This document shows positions 9,208-18,259 of a DNA stretch of 64,000 nt, in pieces; the first letter of the stretch is position 1, and the number at the start of each line of letters is the position of its first letter. This stretch comes from Rhodophyticola sp017644125 (GTDB lineage Bacteria; Pseudomonadota; Alphaproteobacteria; Rhodobacterales; Rhodobacteraceae). The position numbers and the translations under genes were made by a program. The notes under the pieces are model-generated. The model was not told the DNA's origin and did not search any database. It saw only the letters and a program-made list of their open reading frames with translations. The stretch lies in the NCBI RefSeq assembly GCF_042140125.1, contig NZ_CP159473.1; one strand, 5' to 3'.

Positions 9208-9689
9208 TCTTTGACGACATCGGGGCTTTCGCGGAAACGCTGCCGCGAAACCGCGCCCTGATGGGGCTGGATTTCGGGACCAAGACCATCGGCGTGGCGG
9301 TAAGCGACCGCTCGCTGAGCGTTGCAACACCGCTGGAGACGGTCAAGCGGTCGAAATTCACGGCGGATGCGGGCCGTCTGGTCGAGTTGATCGCCGCGCG
9401 GGAGATCTGCGGGCTGGTGCTTGGCCTGCCGCGCAACATGGATGGGTCGGAGGGGCCGCGCGCCCAATCGACGCGGGCCTTCGCGCGCAACCTGTCCCGC
9501 ATGCAAGGCCTCGAAGACCTTCCGATCAGCTTCTGGGACGAGCGGTTGAGCACCGTGGCCGCCGAACGCGCCCTGCTGGAGGCGGATACGACCCGAAAAC
9601 GTCGCGCGGAGGTCATTGATCACGTGGCCGCAGGCTATATCTTGCAAGGGGCGCTGGACCGGCTGCGCCATATCAGGGGCATTTCATGA
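9204..9689 (+). CDS. ruvX: RuvX/YqgF-family nuclease (pre-16S rRNA processing)
   Basis: A 161-residue cytoplasmic RNase H-fold protein. The family is implicated in 5' maturation of 16S rRNA and was earlier called a Holliday junction resolvase. Diagnostic motifs are GLDFGTKTIGVAVSD with the first catalytic Asp, LVLGLPRNMDGSEGPRA, and WDERLSTVAAE with further acidic residues, plus a final DHVAAGYIL. The start is GTG, fused to the ccmI stop (GTGA), so translation is coupled. The downstream ATG overlaps its own stop (ATGA). Confidence 0.92.
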   Translation: MIFDDIGAFAETLPRNRALMGLDFGTKTIGVAVSDRSLSVATPLETVKRSKFTADAGRLVELIAAREICGLVLGLPRNMDGSEGPRAQSTRAFARNLSRMQGLEDLPISFWDERLSTVAAERALLEADTTRKRRAEVIDHVAAGYILQGALDRLRHIRGIS

Positions 9690-9946
9690 CCGACGATGAT
9701 CAGAATGCGCGCGCGCCCGGGCCGGAGGTCTGGAAACGCGACGAGATCGAGAGCCCCTGCATCAAGATTTGCGTGGTGCATCCCGAGACGCGGCTCTGCA
9801 CCGGCTGCAACCGGTCGATCGAGGAAATCACCAACTGGTCCAGGATGGCCCCGGATGCCCGCGCCCGGATCATGGCGGAACTGCCCACGCGCGCGCCGTT
9901 GCTGAAAAAACGCCGCGGCGGGCGCGCGGCCCGTCTGTCAAAATAG
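9686..9946 (+). CDS. DUF1289 domain protein
   Basis: An 86-residue protein of the DUF1289 family. It carries four conserved cysteines (Cys25, Cys29, Cys38, Cys41) in ESPCIKIC and LCTGCNR, followed by the IEEITNWSRM helix. The spacing suggests metal or Fe-S binding, but the function is unknown. The tail is very basic. The ATG overlaps the ruvX stop. Confidence 0.88.
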   Translation: MTDDDQNARAPGPEVWKRDEIESPCIKICVVHPETRLCTGCNRSIEEITNWSRMAPDARARIMAELPTRAPLLKKRRGGRAARLSK

Positions 9947-10013
9947 GGTCCGCCCGGACCGCGCCGGCCGGTCCCCGCGGCCTCTGGCTTGCGGGAGCGC
10001 CTGCCCGGCGATT

Positions 10014-10793
10014 CTAGGCCTGCATGAGCCAGTCCCGGACCCCGCCGCGCAGTACCGGGCGGAAATAGAGGATCGCCCGCCGATCTTCGGGCGGGCTTTG
10101 GGCGCGCTAGGGCGCCACGCCATGGAGTGTCAGGCGGTGCAACAGGATCGCCTGGCCAACGCTCGCGGAAATCTCCACACGGGCGCAGCGCTCGAAACAG
10201 GCAGTGCGCGCGGCATGATAGGCCTCGGTCACATCGACATCCGCCCAGCTTGCGGGGGGATGCCCGGACAGCGCCTCCCTCATCGCGGCGCGGATCAGTT
10301 CATGACTGCCTTCCCACACCACAAGCGGCGCCTTCTCCGCCGGGCAGTCCGTCAGCGGCAGGCCCAGAATGTATCCATGGGGCTCCCGGATCATCCGGCG
10401 GCGGCTCTCGCCCACCGGCAGGAGCCCGTCCAGATGGGCCGCATCGCGCCGCCTGCGATAGCGATGCCGGGCCTCGCTCTCGCCACGGTCCCGGCCCGGA
10501 TAGCCCGGATAGGTGATCGAGACCTGCCCCCGATGGAGCGGCAGCCGCCCCGCGATACGCTCCGCCTCGGCCCGTGCGGCGCAGCGGAGCGGGCCCGAGC
10601 CCGCAAGCCCGCCATCGGCATCGTTGCCCAGCACATCGACACCCGCGAACCATGTTCCGCCATGACGCAGCCATCTGGATGTGAGAGACGGCTCCTCCGC
10701 ACAGGCAAGCGCATGGGGCGCCACCGCGGCCAGCCAACGGTCAAGCGCGGGCTCAGGCGCAAAAACCTGCCATCCCCGCCGCAGCCAGCTCAC
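10014..10793 (-). pseudogene. PhyH-like Fe(II)/2-oxoglutarate dioxygenase gene with in-frame amber codon
   Basis: The reading frame from the GTG at 10793 gives 228 residues, then TAG (10107-10109), then 30 more sense codons in the same frame to TAG at 10014. The first part has the dioxygenase features: the HxD pair of the metal site in AAHLDG and the distal His in LLHRLTLHG. The post-stop segment (RRAILYFRPVL, ending RDWLMQA) supplies the arginine expected to bind 2-oxoglutarate, so the gene was clearly longer. TAG for TGG (Trp) would restore it. The start overlaps the TauE-family gene stop (GTGA). The cause is a true nonsense mutation, a read error or, less likely, read-through. Confidence 0.78.
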
Positions 10794-11614
10794 CAGCCGA
10801 ACGCCTTCCGCAGCATGTTCAGCGCCATGACCATGATGAAGATGGCGAAAATGCGCCTGAGCGGTTTGGGGTCAAGCGCATGGGCCAGCCTTACGCCCCA
10901 AGGCGCCGTGATCAGGGTCATCGCGACGACAATCAGAAAGGCCACCAGATTGACCGACCCAAAGGTAAGTGGCGGCCGGCCCGCCGGGTCGCCCTGCACG
11001 AACAGAAAGCCCAGAACGGAGGGCACAGCGATGACCATGCCGAAGCCCGCCGCCGTTGCGACAGCACGATGGATCGGCGTGTTGTAAAGGCTCATCAGCG
11101 GGACGCCGAAGCTGCCCCCGCCGATCCCCATCAGCACGGACAGGAACCCCAGCACGGGCGACAGTGCGGCCCGCCTGATCCCTGTCGGCATTGCATCGCC
11201 AAGCCGCCAGTCCGGGCGGCCGAACCCGAAGTAAAGCCCCACGATCACCCCAAGCCCTCCGAAGATGGCCATCAGCACCTCGCTGCGCAGACCGCTTGCC
11301 GCTACGACGCCCAAAGCCGCCCCGATGGCGATGCCCGGGGCCCAGGACCGCAGGATATCCCAATCCACCGCGCCCTTCCTGTGATGCGATGACAGTGACC
11401 GGGCCGAGGTGACGACGATCGTCGCCAGCGATGTCGCCAGACAGATCTGCATCAGATCGGCCGTGTCATAGCCCAGATAGGAAAAGGCGAAAAAGAAGGC
11501 GGGTACCAGAATGATGCCGCCGCCCACGCCCAGAAGCCCCGCCACGACACCGGCAAAGGCGCCGATCACCAGAACCAAAGCGCCCATCGTCATCAGATCG
11601 CCGATATCCGGCAT
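10790..11614 (-). CDS. Sulfite exporter TauE/SafE-family permease
   Basis: A 274-residue membrane protein of the TauE/SafE (DUF81) family, with about eight helices and the two family repeats, seen in GVVAGLLGVGGGIILVPA near the N-terminus and GIGGGSFGVPLMSLYNTPIHRAVATAA in the second half. Members export sulfite, sulfoacetate or related organosulfur anions, but the substrate cannot be read here. The start at 11614 (MPDIGDLM) has a ggggag sequence; the upstream start at 11641 lacks one. It is coupled to the downstream broken dioxygenase gene. Confidence 0.88.
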   Translation of the reverse strand: MPDIGDLMTMGALVLVIGAFAGVVAGLLGVGGGIILVPAFFFAFSYLGYDTADLMQICLATSLATIVVTSARSLSSHHRKGAVDWDILRSWAPGIAIGAALGVVAASGLRSEVLMAIFGGLGVIVGLYFGFGRPDWRLGDAMPTGIRRAALSPVLGFLSVLMGIGGGSFGVPLMSLYNTPIHRAVATAAGFGMVIAVPSVLGFLFVQGDPAGRPPLTFGSVNLVAFLIVVAMTLITAPWGVRLAHALDPKPLRRIFAIFIMVMALNMLRKAFGW

Positions 11615-11768
11615 GTCCGTCTCCCCTGCTCCGCGTCGCATGGGGACTTATCCCCCTCACCGGGTATTGCCAAGACGCGCGCGTCTTCGGGCGCCTCCGG
11701 TCGTGCGGCGTGCGGAAATCCCCGCACCTGAGTATGGCGCTGGCGGACCCGCGCGGTCCGTGACGGTT

Positions 11769-12767
11769 TCAGGCCGCGCGCAGACGGACCTCGTCCAGCG
11801 CCGCCTGAACGACCTCGGGGCCGGCACCGGGTTTATGCGCGTTTTCGGAGATCGCGCGCTTCCATCCCCGGGCCCCCGGGCGCCCCTGAAAGAGACCAAG
11901 CATGTGGCGCGTGACCTGCGCCAGCTTGCCGCCCGCGCTCAGATGCCGTTCGATATAGGGCAGCATCAGATGCACCACCTCCTCGGCGCTTCGCGGCGCG
12001 CGCGTCTCGCCGAAGATGGCCTGATCTGCGGACAGAAGCAGGCTGGAGGGGTCGTGATAGGCGGCCCGCCCGATCATCACGCCATCCATGCCGGCGGCCA
12101 GATGCGCCTGCGCCTGCGCCAGCGAGGTGATGCCGCCATTGACCGACAGGTGCAAAGCCGGGAAGTCGCGTTTCATGCGATGCACCAGGGGATAGTCCAG
12201 CGGAGGAACATCCCGATTCTGCTTGGGGCTCAGGCCCTGCAACCATGCTTTGCGGGCATGGATCGCAAACCGGGTCACGCCGGCGTCCCGCACCGTTTCC
12301 AGAAAGGCGGGCAAGACCTCCTCCGGCCGCTGCTCGTCCACCCCGATACGGCATTTGACGGTCACCTCCACCGGGCTGGCCGCGATCATCGCCGCCACGC
12401 AATCGGCCACGAGGCCCGGGCGCTCCATCAACACCGCACCGAAACACCCCGATTGCACTCGGTCCGACGGGCAGCCGATATTGAGGTTGATCTCGTCATA
12501 TCCGTAACCGGCCGCGATCCGCGCCGCCTCCGCGAGTTCGCGCGGATCCGACCCGCCCAGTTGCAGCGCCACGGGATGCTCCGCCGGGTCGAACCCGAGC
12601 AGGCGGTCACGATCGCCATGGATCACGGCAGGCGCCGTCACCATCTCGGTATAGAGCAACACATTCCGCGACATCAGCCGATGCAGATAGCGGCAATGTC
12701 GGTCGGTCCAGTCCATCATCGGGGCGGCGGACAGGCGCGCGGCTTTAGTGGCTCCGTTATCGGGCAT
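11769..12767 (-). CDS. dusA: tRNA-dihydrouridine synthase A
   Basis: A 332-residue FMN enzyme that reduces uridines in the D-loop of tRNA. It shows RLSAAPMMDWTDRHCRYLHR, LLYTEMVTAPAVIHGDR and NLNIGCPSDRVQSGCFGA with the catalytic cysteine, then FAIHARKAWLQGLSPKQNR, VNGGI and GVMIGRAAY, the usual FMN/TIM-barrel order. These features place it in DusA rather than DusB/C. The start at 12767 (MPDNGATK) follows gggagacc. It stands alone. Confidence 0.95.
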   Translation of the reverse strand: MPDNGATKAARLSAAPMMDWTDRHCRYLHRLMSRNVLLYTEMVTAPAVIHGDRDRLLGFDPAEHPVALQLGGSDPRELAEAARIAAGYGYDEINLNIGCPSDRVQSGCFGAVLMERPGLVADCVAAMIAASPVEVTVKCRIGVDEQRPEEVLPAFLETVRDAGVTRFAIHARKAWLQGLSPKQNRDVPPLDYPLVHRMKRDFPALHLSVNGGITSLAQAQAHLAAGMDGVMIGRAAYHDPSSLLLSADQAIFGETRAPRSAEEVVHLMLPYIERHLSAGGKLAQVTRHMLGLFQGRPGARGWKRAISENAHKPGAGPEVVQAALDEVRLRAA

Positions 12768-13176
12768 TCCTGGTCTCCCATGGACCGCGAACCGGGTATC
12801 GCGTCCAGGCTGCACACATACTGCACAAGAATCGGCGCGGTCCAGTCCCGGGGAGCAAGCACTGGCAGACGGCGGTAACTGAGGGGGCTGTGATCGAAAC
12901 CGACTGCACCGTCTTCAGGATCGGGATGCTGCCGGTTTCATGGGCGCGACGGCAAGATCCCGATCACGGGAAAACGGATATGGCAGGCCGAAGGTCCACA
13001 ATGGAGCGCAAGTCCGGGGCTGTAGCGCCGATGACGGCGCGCGGCGTTTGGCTTGCGCAAGCGGCCCTTGATCCGGATCTGGCTGAGAATATGATACTCT
13101 GGTGGATACAGGAGGTGCGCCGACCAATCCGGCAAAGGCGCATCGCTACGGGACGCACAAGCCTCCCGGGGTCGCC
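12768..13176. other. Intergenic region without a convincing gene
   Basis: About 410 bp between dusA and the SufB/D-like gene. Short frames exist on both strands but none has a credible start, codon pattern or recognisable product. No tRNA fold was found. Confidence 0.5.
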
Positions 13177-14295
13177 TCACATGCCCCCAGATTTCGCCTG
13201 TTCGATCATCTCGACGACGCGCGTCCTTACACCTGCCGGGATCGCGCCGTGATCGAGCCTCAGGAAACCCGTCACGATCAGGTTGCGCGCCGTGTCCTCG
13301 TCAAGGCCCGTGGCCATCAGGTAATTGAGCTTCTCGCTGTCGATCATGCCGACGCTGGCCTCGTGGCTCAACATCGCGCCTTCGGCCCGCGCCCGCAGGG
13401 ACGGCACGGCCATGATCTCGCCGGTATCCGACAGTTTCAGCCCGTCGCAGCCCAGAAACCCGTTCGTGCCCGCCGCATCGCCCACCAGCATCGCGCTGTT
13501 CACGATCCGCCCGCCGACCGAGACCATGCGCGCCACGTCTTCGGAGCGCGCACCCTCCCCGGCCAGACGGGTTTCCGTCTCGATAATGCGCTCCGTGCCT
13601 TCGGGGGCGAAGACGATGGCCTGGCTGACGGCGTTGGTGTCGGCGTCCAGGATCGTGTGCGACCGGCTCAGGTGATGCGTAAGCGGCGCCATCATGATCG
13701 CGGTGGACCGGCTGCTCGCGCCCTCCTCCAGATGGGCATAGCCGTAGGAATAGACATCCATGGCCGCGCCCCAGTGCTCGATCGACACCGAACTGCAGGA
13801 CGCGCCCTTGCGCATGTAGCTTTCGCCGATCGAGATATGGCGCCCCTTGTGGACCGACCCGGGCACCGCGGCGCCCGAGATCATCTCGACCTCCGCACCC
13901 TCGTCGATCAGCGTGACATCGTGGGTGAACTGGCGGCCCTGCGGCGTTTCCAGCAGGGTGAAGCACTGCACCGGCAAGCGGACCTTCGCCCCGGGTTTCA
14001 CCCAGACGAAATGGCCAAGCGGGTCGTGCATGTGCTCGGCCACCATGGCGATATGCTCGTTTTCATCCGGGGAGACGAGGCCGAACATCAGATCCTGCAC
14101 GAAATCGTAGGTCCTGAGCGCCTCGGACAAGGGCAGGATCTCGACACCGGGATCGTTCGACAGCGCCATCCGCATCTCGCGGTCGGCCAGAACGCTTGTC
14201 GCCGCGCGGGCCGAGGGGTCGTCGAAGCCCACATCGTGCAGGATGTCGCGTTCCTCGTTGCTCAATTTCGCCATGTCTTGCGTCGTGGTCGTCAT
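13177..14295 (-). CDS. SufB/SufD-family Fe-S scaffold protein (minimal SufBC type)
   Basis: A 372-residue protein of the SufB/SufD beta-helix family, which with the SufC ATPase forms the scaffold for Fe-S cluster assembly. The C-terminal region has EGTERIIETET, NSAMLVGDAAGTNGFLGCDGL, LSHEASVGMIDSEKLNYLMATGLDEDTARNL and the final GFL segment. It is shorter than canonical SufB (about 470 residues) and lacks sufS, sufE and sufA neighbours. A ggagg lies before the ATG at 14295. It is encoded 31 bp after the SufC-like gene. Family assignment is firm; the claim that it is the minimal (SMS-like) type is inferred from size and context. Confidence 0.82.
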   Translation of the reverse strand: MTTTTQDMAKLSNEERDILHDVGFDDPSARAATSVLADREMRMALSNDPGVEILPLSEALRTYDFVQDLMFGLVSPDENEHIAMVAEHMHDPLGHFVWVKPGAKVRLPVQCFTLLETPQGRQFTHDVTLIDEGAEVEMISGAAVPGSVHKGRHISIGESYMRKGASCSSVSIEHWGAAMDVYSYGYAHLEEGASSRSTAIMMAPLTHHLSRSHTILDADTNAVSQAIVFAPEGTERIIETETRLAGEGARSEDVARMVSVGGRIVNSAMLVGDAAGTNGFLGCDGLKLSDTGEIMAVPSLRARAEGAMLSHEASVGMIDSEKLNYLMATGLDEDTARNLIVTGFLRLDHGAIPAGVRTRVVEMIEQAKSGGM

Positions 14296-14326
14296 CGTTG
14301 CCTCCATTTGTCCGGGTTCCCTGGCA

Positions 14327-15034
14327 TCAAGCGGGAACGCTGTAACCGTCGGTCTGGATATGGGCGAAAAGCGCTTGCGGGTCGCCCGAATGCAGGATGC
14401 GCCCGTCCTTCATGATATGGGCCCGGTCGGCTTTCACGTGGTTCAGGATCAGGCCGGTATGGGTGATGACCAGCCCGGAACAGGCCCGCCCCTTCCTGTC
14501 GGGGCTGCGGACGGCGTGCGCGATGGCCTCGCCCACCGCGATGACATGTTCCAGATCCACCCCGCTTTCGGGTTCGTCGAAAAGCAGAAGCCGCGGATCC
14601 TGAAGCACCAGCTTCAGGACTTCCCAACGTTTGATCTCGCCGCCCGAAAACCCGACATTCATGTCACGGTCCAGAAACGCAGTGAGGTCCAGCGCGGCGG
14701 CCTCCCTCTCCAACCGGTCCCAGGCGCCGATGGCGGCCGCGAAGCTGCTCACGGTGACACCTTCCAGGCTGGGCGGGCGCTGATAGGCAAGCCCGATGCC
14801 CAGCCGCGCCCGGGCCTCAAGCGGGAGCGTCTGGATGGGCGCACCGTCGAACAGGATCTCTCCCGCAACGATCCGATAGGGCGGCAGACCGAGGATCGTC
14901 GCAAGCAGGCTGGATTTTCCCGATCCGTTCGGGCCGAGCAGGACGTGAAGCTCCCCCTCCGGCAGGGTCAGGTCGATATCCGCGAGAACCTCCACATCGT
15001 CGATCGTCACGGTCAGATTTCTGATTTCAAGCAC
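14327..15034 (-). CDS. SufC-like ABC ATPase (minimal SufBC type)
   Basis: A 235-residue ABC ATPase. Walker A is GPNGSGKS (residues 34-41), the Q-loop is in YQRPPSL, the signature is FSGGE (129-133) as in SufC rather than LSGGQ, Walker B is LLLFDEP (149-155) and the H-loop His is about 192. The sequence after Walker B (ESGVDLEH) resembles archaeal-type SufC more than the proteobacterial enzyme. It starts with GTG preceded by a perfect aaggagg. It is paired with the SufB/D-like gene and lies 90 bp behind the iron-uptake genes on the same strand, so it may share their transcript. Confidence 0.85.
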   Translation of the reverse strand: MLEIRNLTVTIDDVEVLADIDLTLPEGELHVLLGPNGSGKSSLLATILGLPPYRIVAGEILFDGAPIQTLPLEARARLGIGLAYQRPPSLEGVTVSSFAAAIGAWDRLEREAAALDLTAFLDRDMNVGFSGGEIKRWEVLKLVLQDPRLLLFDEPESGVDLEHVIAVGEAIAHAVRSPDRKGRACSGLVITHTGLILNHVKADRAHIMKDGRILHSGDPQALFAHIQTDGYSVPA

Positions 15035-15125
15035 GACACACCTCCTTTCTTTGCATATGTCGCCAAGGTCGTCTGGCGCGGATCACGGGGGGCCGGGACG
15101 ACACCGTGCGGGATGCAGGCGCACC

Positions 15126-15536
15126 TCACGGCGTTCTCGCCGTCTCGGCCACGGGGGCGACGCCGACGATCCGGGCGGCGCATTCCTCCTGCGGCGAGAA
15201 GCCCGGTCCGAACCGGCAGGCCCCGACGATGAAGACATATTCCGTGGCCTCGTCGCACGGCGCATGGGGGGCCTCGAACAGGGCGCTGCCGCTTTCGCCC
15301 GGGGCGAGGTTCAGAAAGGACATGCCACGGCTGCGCCCCACCTGCTCGCCGTCCTTCATCGACGCCACGAAGCCGTTTATCTCGGTCAGGGTCTCGTCGC
15401 TTTCGTTGGTCATCGTCAGGGTCACGCCGCAATAATACTCGCGGAAACTGGTGCCCTCGAACTCAAGCCGGTAGTCGGCCAGCACCGGACTTGCGAGAAG
15501 GCAGGCAAGAACCGCCAAGTTCAGACGCCGTGTCAT
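15126..15536 (-). CDS. Secreted hypothetical protein
   Basis: A 136-residue protein with a signal peptide (MTRRLNLAVLACLLASPVLA, cleavage near residue 20) and a mature part with four cysteines that could form two disulfides. The middle resembles a small beta-sandwich (VTLTMTNESDETLTEINGFV; LAPGESGSALFEAP). I do not recognise the family. Its start is 2 bp beyond the stop of the frameshifted siderophore-interacting protein gene, whose last codons provide a ggagg, so it belongs to the iron operon. A periplasmic role in iron or haem handling is only an inference. Confidence 0.7.
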   Translation of the reverse strand: MTRRLNLAVLACLLASPVLADYRLEFEGTSFREYYCGVTLTMTNESDETLTEINGFVASMKDGEQVGRSRGMSFLNLAPGESGSALFEAPHAPCDEATEYVFIVGACRFGPGFSPQEECAARIVGVAPVAETARTP

Positions 15537-15537
15537 G

Positions 15538-16384
15538 TCATCCTCCGTTCACCTGAGAGAGCCGGGCCTCATCCGCCTCGGCCTCCGCGCGTTTCACTTT
15601 CTGATGCTCGTCTTCGGCCAGACCGATGCGCCAGTAGCCCGAGGCATAGACGTCGCGACGGTCGAGCCCCCTGTCGCCGCGCAGGAGCAGCCGAAGGGAT
15701 CGCACGACGCCGGTTTCGCCCGCGATCAGCGTTCGGACCCGGCCCTCCGGCCAGCGCAGCGCCTCGACGATCCGGACCTGCTCGCAGGAGGCGCGGTGCG
15801 GATCGTCATGGATCAGCCAATGCTGGAGTCACGCCGGGCGGCGCGTCGATCTGCTGCCGGTCCCCGGCGGAGGTGATCTCGAAGATGGCCATGCCCGTGG
15901 CGTCGCGGGGCAAGGCCTCCAGACCCGCGGCAACCACCGGGATGGCGGACATATCGGCAGCGAACAGATAGAAATCGGCGTCAAACTCGGTGAGCTTCGG
16001 CGCACCGGGGCCCGCGAAACCAATGACATCACCAGCCCTCGCCCGGGCTGCCCAGGCCGAGGCCGGACCGTCGTCGCCATGGGCCACGAAGTCGATGTCG
16101 ATCTCGCGCGTCTCGGGACGGGCGTTGCGGATCGTGTAGGTCCGTGTCACCGGCTTCGGCCCGTCAGCAAGCTGCGTTCGGAACGCGTCGATGCTCTGCC
16201 CCGCAGCGGGCAGCATGATCTTGCAATGACCGCCCGCGCATGTGGCCGGCAGACCCGCGAATTCCGGGGCGCTCAGGGTCACGCGGATCATGTTTTGTGT
16301 GAGCCGACCTGCCTGAACGACCTGCGCCAGGGCGGTGATGCGCCGCGGCTGGCCGGTGGTCGGTTTCGAGGGAAGCTTTGCCAT
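15538..16384 (-). pseudogene. Siderophore-interacting protein (ViuB-type) with +1 frameshift
   Basis: The ATG at 16384 opens a FAD/NADPH-type ferric-siderophore reductase of the ViuB family. VTRTYTIRN (FAD binding) and GFAGPGAPKL are present. Near 15825-15832 the frame ends in a short nonsense tail, while the neighbouring frame continues with the expected SIP C-terminal domain (LQHWLIHDD, then RTLIAGETGVVRSLRLLL, then DVYASGYWRIGLAEDEHQ) to a stop at 15538. The total length is 3n+1, so removing one base gives a normal 281-residue protein. This is either a real one-base insertion or a sequence error. Confidence 0.85.
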
Positions 16385-16428
16385 TCGGGATCTCCGTGAA
16401 AGTGCCGTTTCGCGACAGGGATTGGCCG

Positions 16429-17625
16429 TCACAAGGGATGCGATCGGATACGGGAGGACGGACGCGCGGCGACCTGAATGGTCAGCGCGCAGAGCAGAAG
16501 GAGCGACGCGACGAGATAGGGCAGCCCAGACCACAGCGCGTAAAGCCCCGTGCCCAGGACCGGCCCGATCACGAAGCCACCCGCCATCGCGGCGCCGACG
16601 AGACCGCCGACAGCACCCTGTTCGTCCTCCGTCACCGACAGCGAGGCGGTCCCCTGCAAACCCGGGATCACAAGGCCCATGCCCAGACCGAGAAGGGCGT
16701 GGGCGGCAAGAATACCCGGTTGTCCGGACCAGAGCAGAAGCACGACGGGCCCGACGATTGCAATGCCAAGACCCAGACGCACGATCAGACCCGGCGCAGG
16801 CTTTCGGTTAGCCACGAAGATCTGCGTGACAAAGATCACGGCGGCAAGCAACGCCAACGCCTGGCCCACGTTTGCGGCTGTCGTGGCGTTATCGAGATCG
16901 CCCACATCCTGAACGTAGAAGGCGATCGTCTGCTGCAGGCCGGAGATGACGACGAAGACGACGACCAGGGTCCCGAGTGTTGCTCTCAACCGCGGGTCGA
17001 GGGGGCGGAGCGGCGGCGGCGGGATGGGGGCGGCCACCAGCGTTTCAGGCAACAGACGCCACGCCAGAAGACAGACCGCACCGCCAAGCGCCGCGACCGT
17101 GTAGAGCGGCACCAGCAGCCCGAAGCCGGACAGACCCCAGGCCAGAACGGGCCCGAGGATCGTGCCGATCCCGAAGGCTGCGCCGATCATCGCCATCCCT
17201 CCGGTGCGCTCCGCGGCACTTGTGGTATCGGCCACCCAGCCGATGGCCGCCGGTTGCGCGCCGGTGACGCTCAACCCGTAGACGATCCGGGACAGGCCCA
17301 GCAACAGGAAGGCGCCGGTCCCCGCGATCCACCCTGCCCGCCCGGCCTCCAGCACCAAGGCGAAGACGAGTGTCGTCACCCCGAGGCCGGCCATGGCGAA
17401 AAGAAACACCGGCCGCCGCCCGATCCGGTCGACCTGCCGCCCCCACCATGGCGAGGTCAGGACCACGGCAATCGCGGCAAGCGAAATCACCCCGCCGATC
17501 ATCACTTCGCTCATGCCCATATCGCGCCCGAGCGGCCCGAAAATGGCGAACAGCACGGTTTGGCCCATGGACATCAGCGCCAGACCGGCAAGCAGGGCCA
17601 TGCGGGGCAAAACGGTGCTAGACAT
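16429..17625 (-). CDS. MFS transporter in siderophore operon
   Basis: A 398-residue, 12-helix major facilitator. The start at 17625 (MSSTVLPRMALLAG) is chosen because the longer frame upstream encodes a non-hydrophobic Arg-rich stretch that overlaps the previous gene. The loop 2-3 motif WWGRQVDRIGRRPVF is clear, and the N-half resembles drug-efflux (TetA/Bcr-like) permeases. It lies between the amidotransferase-like genes and the siderophore-interacting protein gene, so export of a siderophore or recycling of its degraded ligand is plausible but unproven. It overlaps the preceding gene by 8 bp. Confidence 0.85.
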   Translation of the reverse strand: MSSTVLPRMALLAGLALMSMGQTVLFAIFGPLGRDMGMSEVMIGGVISLAAIAVVLTSPWWGRQVDRIGRRPVFLFAMAGLGVTTLVFALVLEAGRAGWIAGTGAFLLLGLSRIVYGLSVTGAQPAAIGWVADTTSAAERTGGMAMIGAAFGIGTILGPVLAWGLSGFGLLVPLYTVAALGGAVCLLAWRLLPETLVAAPIPPPPLRPLDPRLRATLGTLVVVFVVISGLQQTIAFYVQDVGDLDNATTAANVGQALALLAAVIFVTQIFVANRKPAPGLIVRLGLGIAIVGPVVLLLWSGQPGILAAHALLGLGMGLVIPGLQGTASLSVTEDEQGAVGGLVGAAMAGGFVIGPVLGTGLYALWSGLPYLVASLLLLCALTIQVAARPSSRIRSHPL

Positions 17626-18259
17626 GGGCCGCCCCCCGGATATGCGCCGCCGTCTCCTCCGCCAGCCAGGGCAGGAACACGTCGAGGAACCGCGTCGTCG
17701 CCGGCATGAAGCCCGAGCCATGGTGGTAGATCGGATCAAGCGTCGTGATCAGCAGGCGCCCCCTGCCCCTGCGGCTGTCGATCAGGATCGGGCCGCCAGC
17801 CGCCCCTTCGTGCCACGCCGCGAGCGTGTCGCCGCCGCCGGTGAGCCTGAGGGTTCCGTGAACGTGCCATGTGAGGTCCGCCTGGCTCAGGCGGGACATG
17901 AGCGGATGGTCCGGTGCCGTGATCCGAAGGCCGAGATCGCCCTCGTTCTCCAGCCACCACCAGAAGTTGGTGGGCACCGGATCGACCGCGACACCGTCGA
18001 GAAAGAGATCAGGCCGTGTTTCGCCCATCACGACGAGAAAACCGCCCGCCTCCATAAAGGCTGCCAGCTGCGCGCGCGCGCCCGCCAGACGTTGACCGTT
18101 GGTCCGGCAGGGGACGAGCAGCGTCGGGAATGCGCCGAGATCGGTCGCGCCGAGGTCCGACGGCCGGATGAGCGACGTGAAAAGCCGCGCGTATTTCCCC
18201 CGGCGCAGGGTGCGCGTGTGGTAGGACATGCCCCCGTCGATCGCCGCGATCCCGGTCAT
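17618..18259 (-). CDS. Class I amidotransferase-fold protein, iron-operon copy 1
   Basis: A 213-residue cytoplasmic protein that looks like a class I glutamine-amidotransferase/ThuA-type flavodoxin fold: an N-terminal strand (TGIAAIDGGMSYHTRTL), a FMEAGGFLVVMGE segment, TNFWWWLENEGDLGLRI and a C-terminal LLITTLDPIYHHGSGFMP. No Cys-His-Glu triad is evident, so catalysis is doubtful. The ATG overlaps the stop of the similar upstream gene (ATGA). Its role within an iron-siderophore locus is unknown; binding or processing of the siderophore ligand is a guess. Confidence 0.65.
   Translation of the reverse strand: MTGIAAIDGGMSYHTRTLRRGKYARLFTSLIRPSDLGATDLGAFPTLLVPCRTNGQRLAGARAQLAAFMEAGGFLVVMGETRPDLFLDGVAVDPVPTNFWWWLENEGDLGLRITAPDHPLMSRLSQADLTWHVHGTLRLTGGGDTLAAWHEGAAGGPILIDSRRGRGRLLITTLDPIYHHGSGFMPATTRFLDVFLPWLAEETAAHIRGAAHV

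Noticed and set aside
10075..10099. GC hairpin followed by TTT on the plus strand, possible terminator after the DUF1289 gene
   Set aside because: It lies within the 3' coding part of the amber-interrupted dioxygenase gene (codons for PPEDRRA), so the repeat is explained by coding sequence; the T run is only three bases.
12890..13252. 120-codon plus-strand frame
   Set aside because: No ribosome-binding site, no recognisable product, and its end overlaps the conserved C-terminus of the SufB/D-like gene on the other strand.
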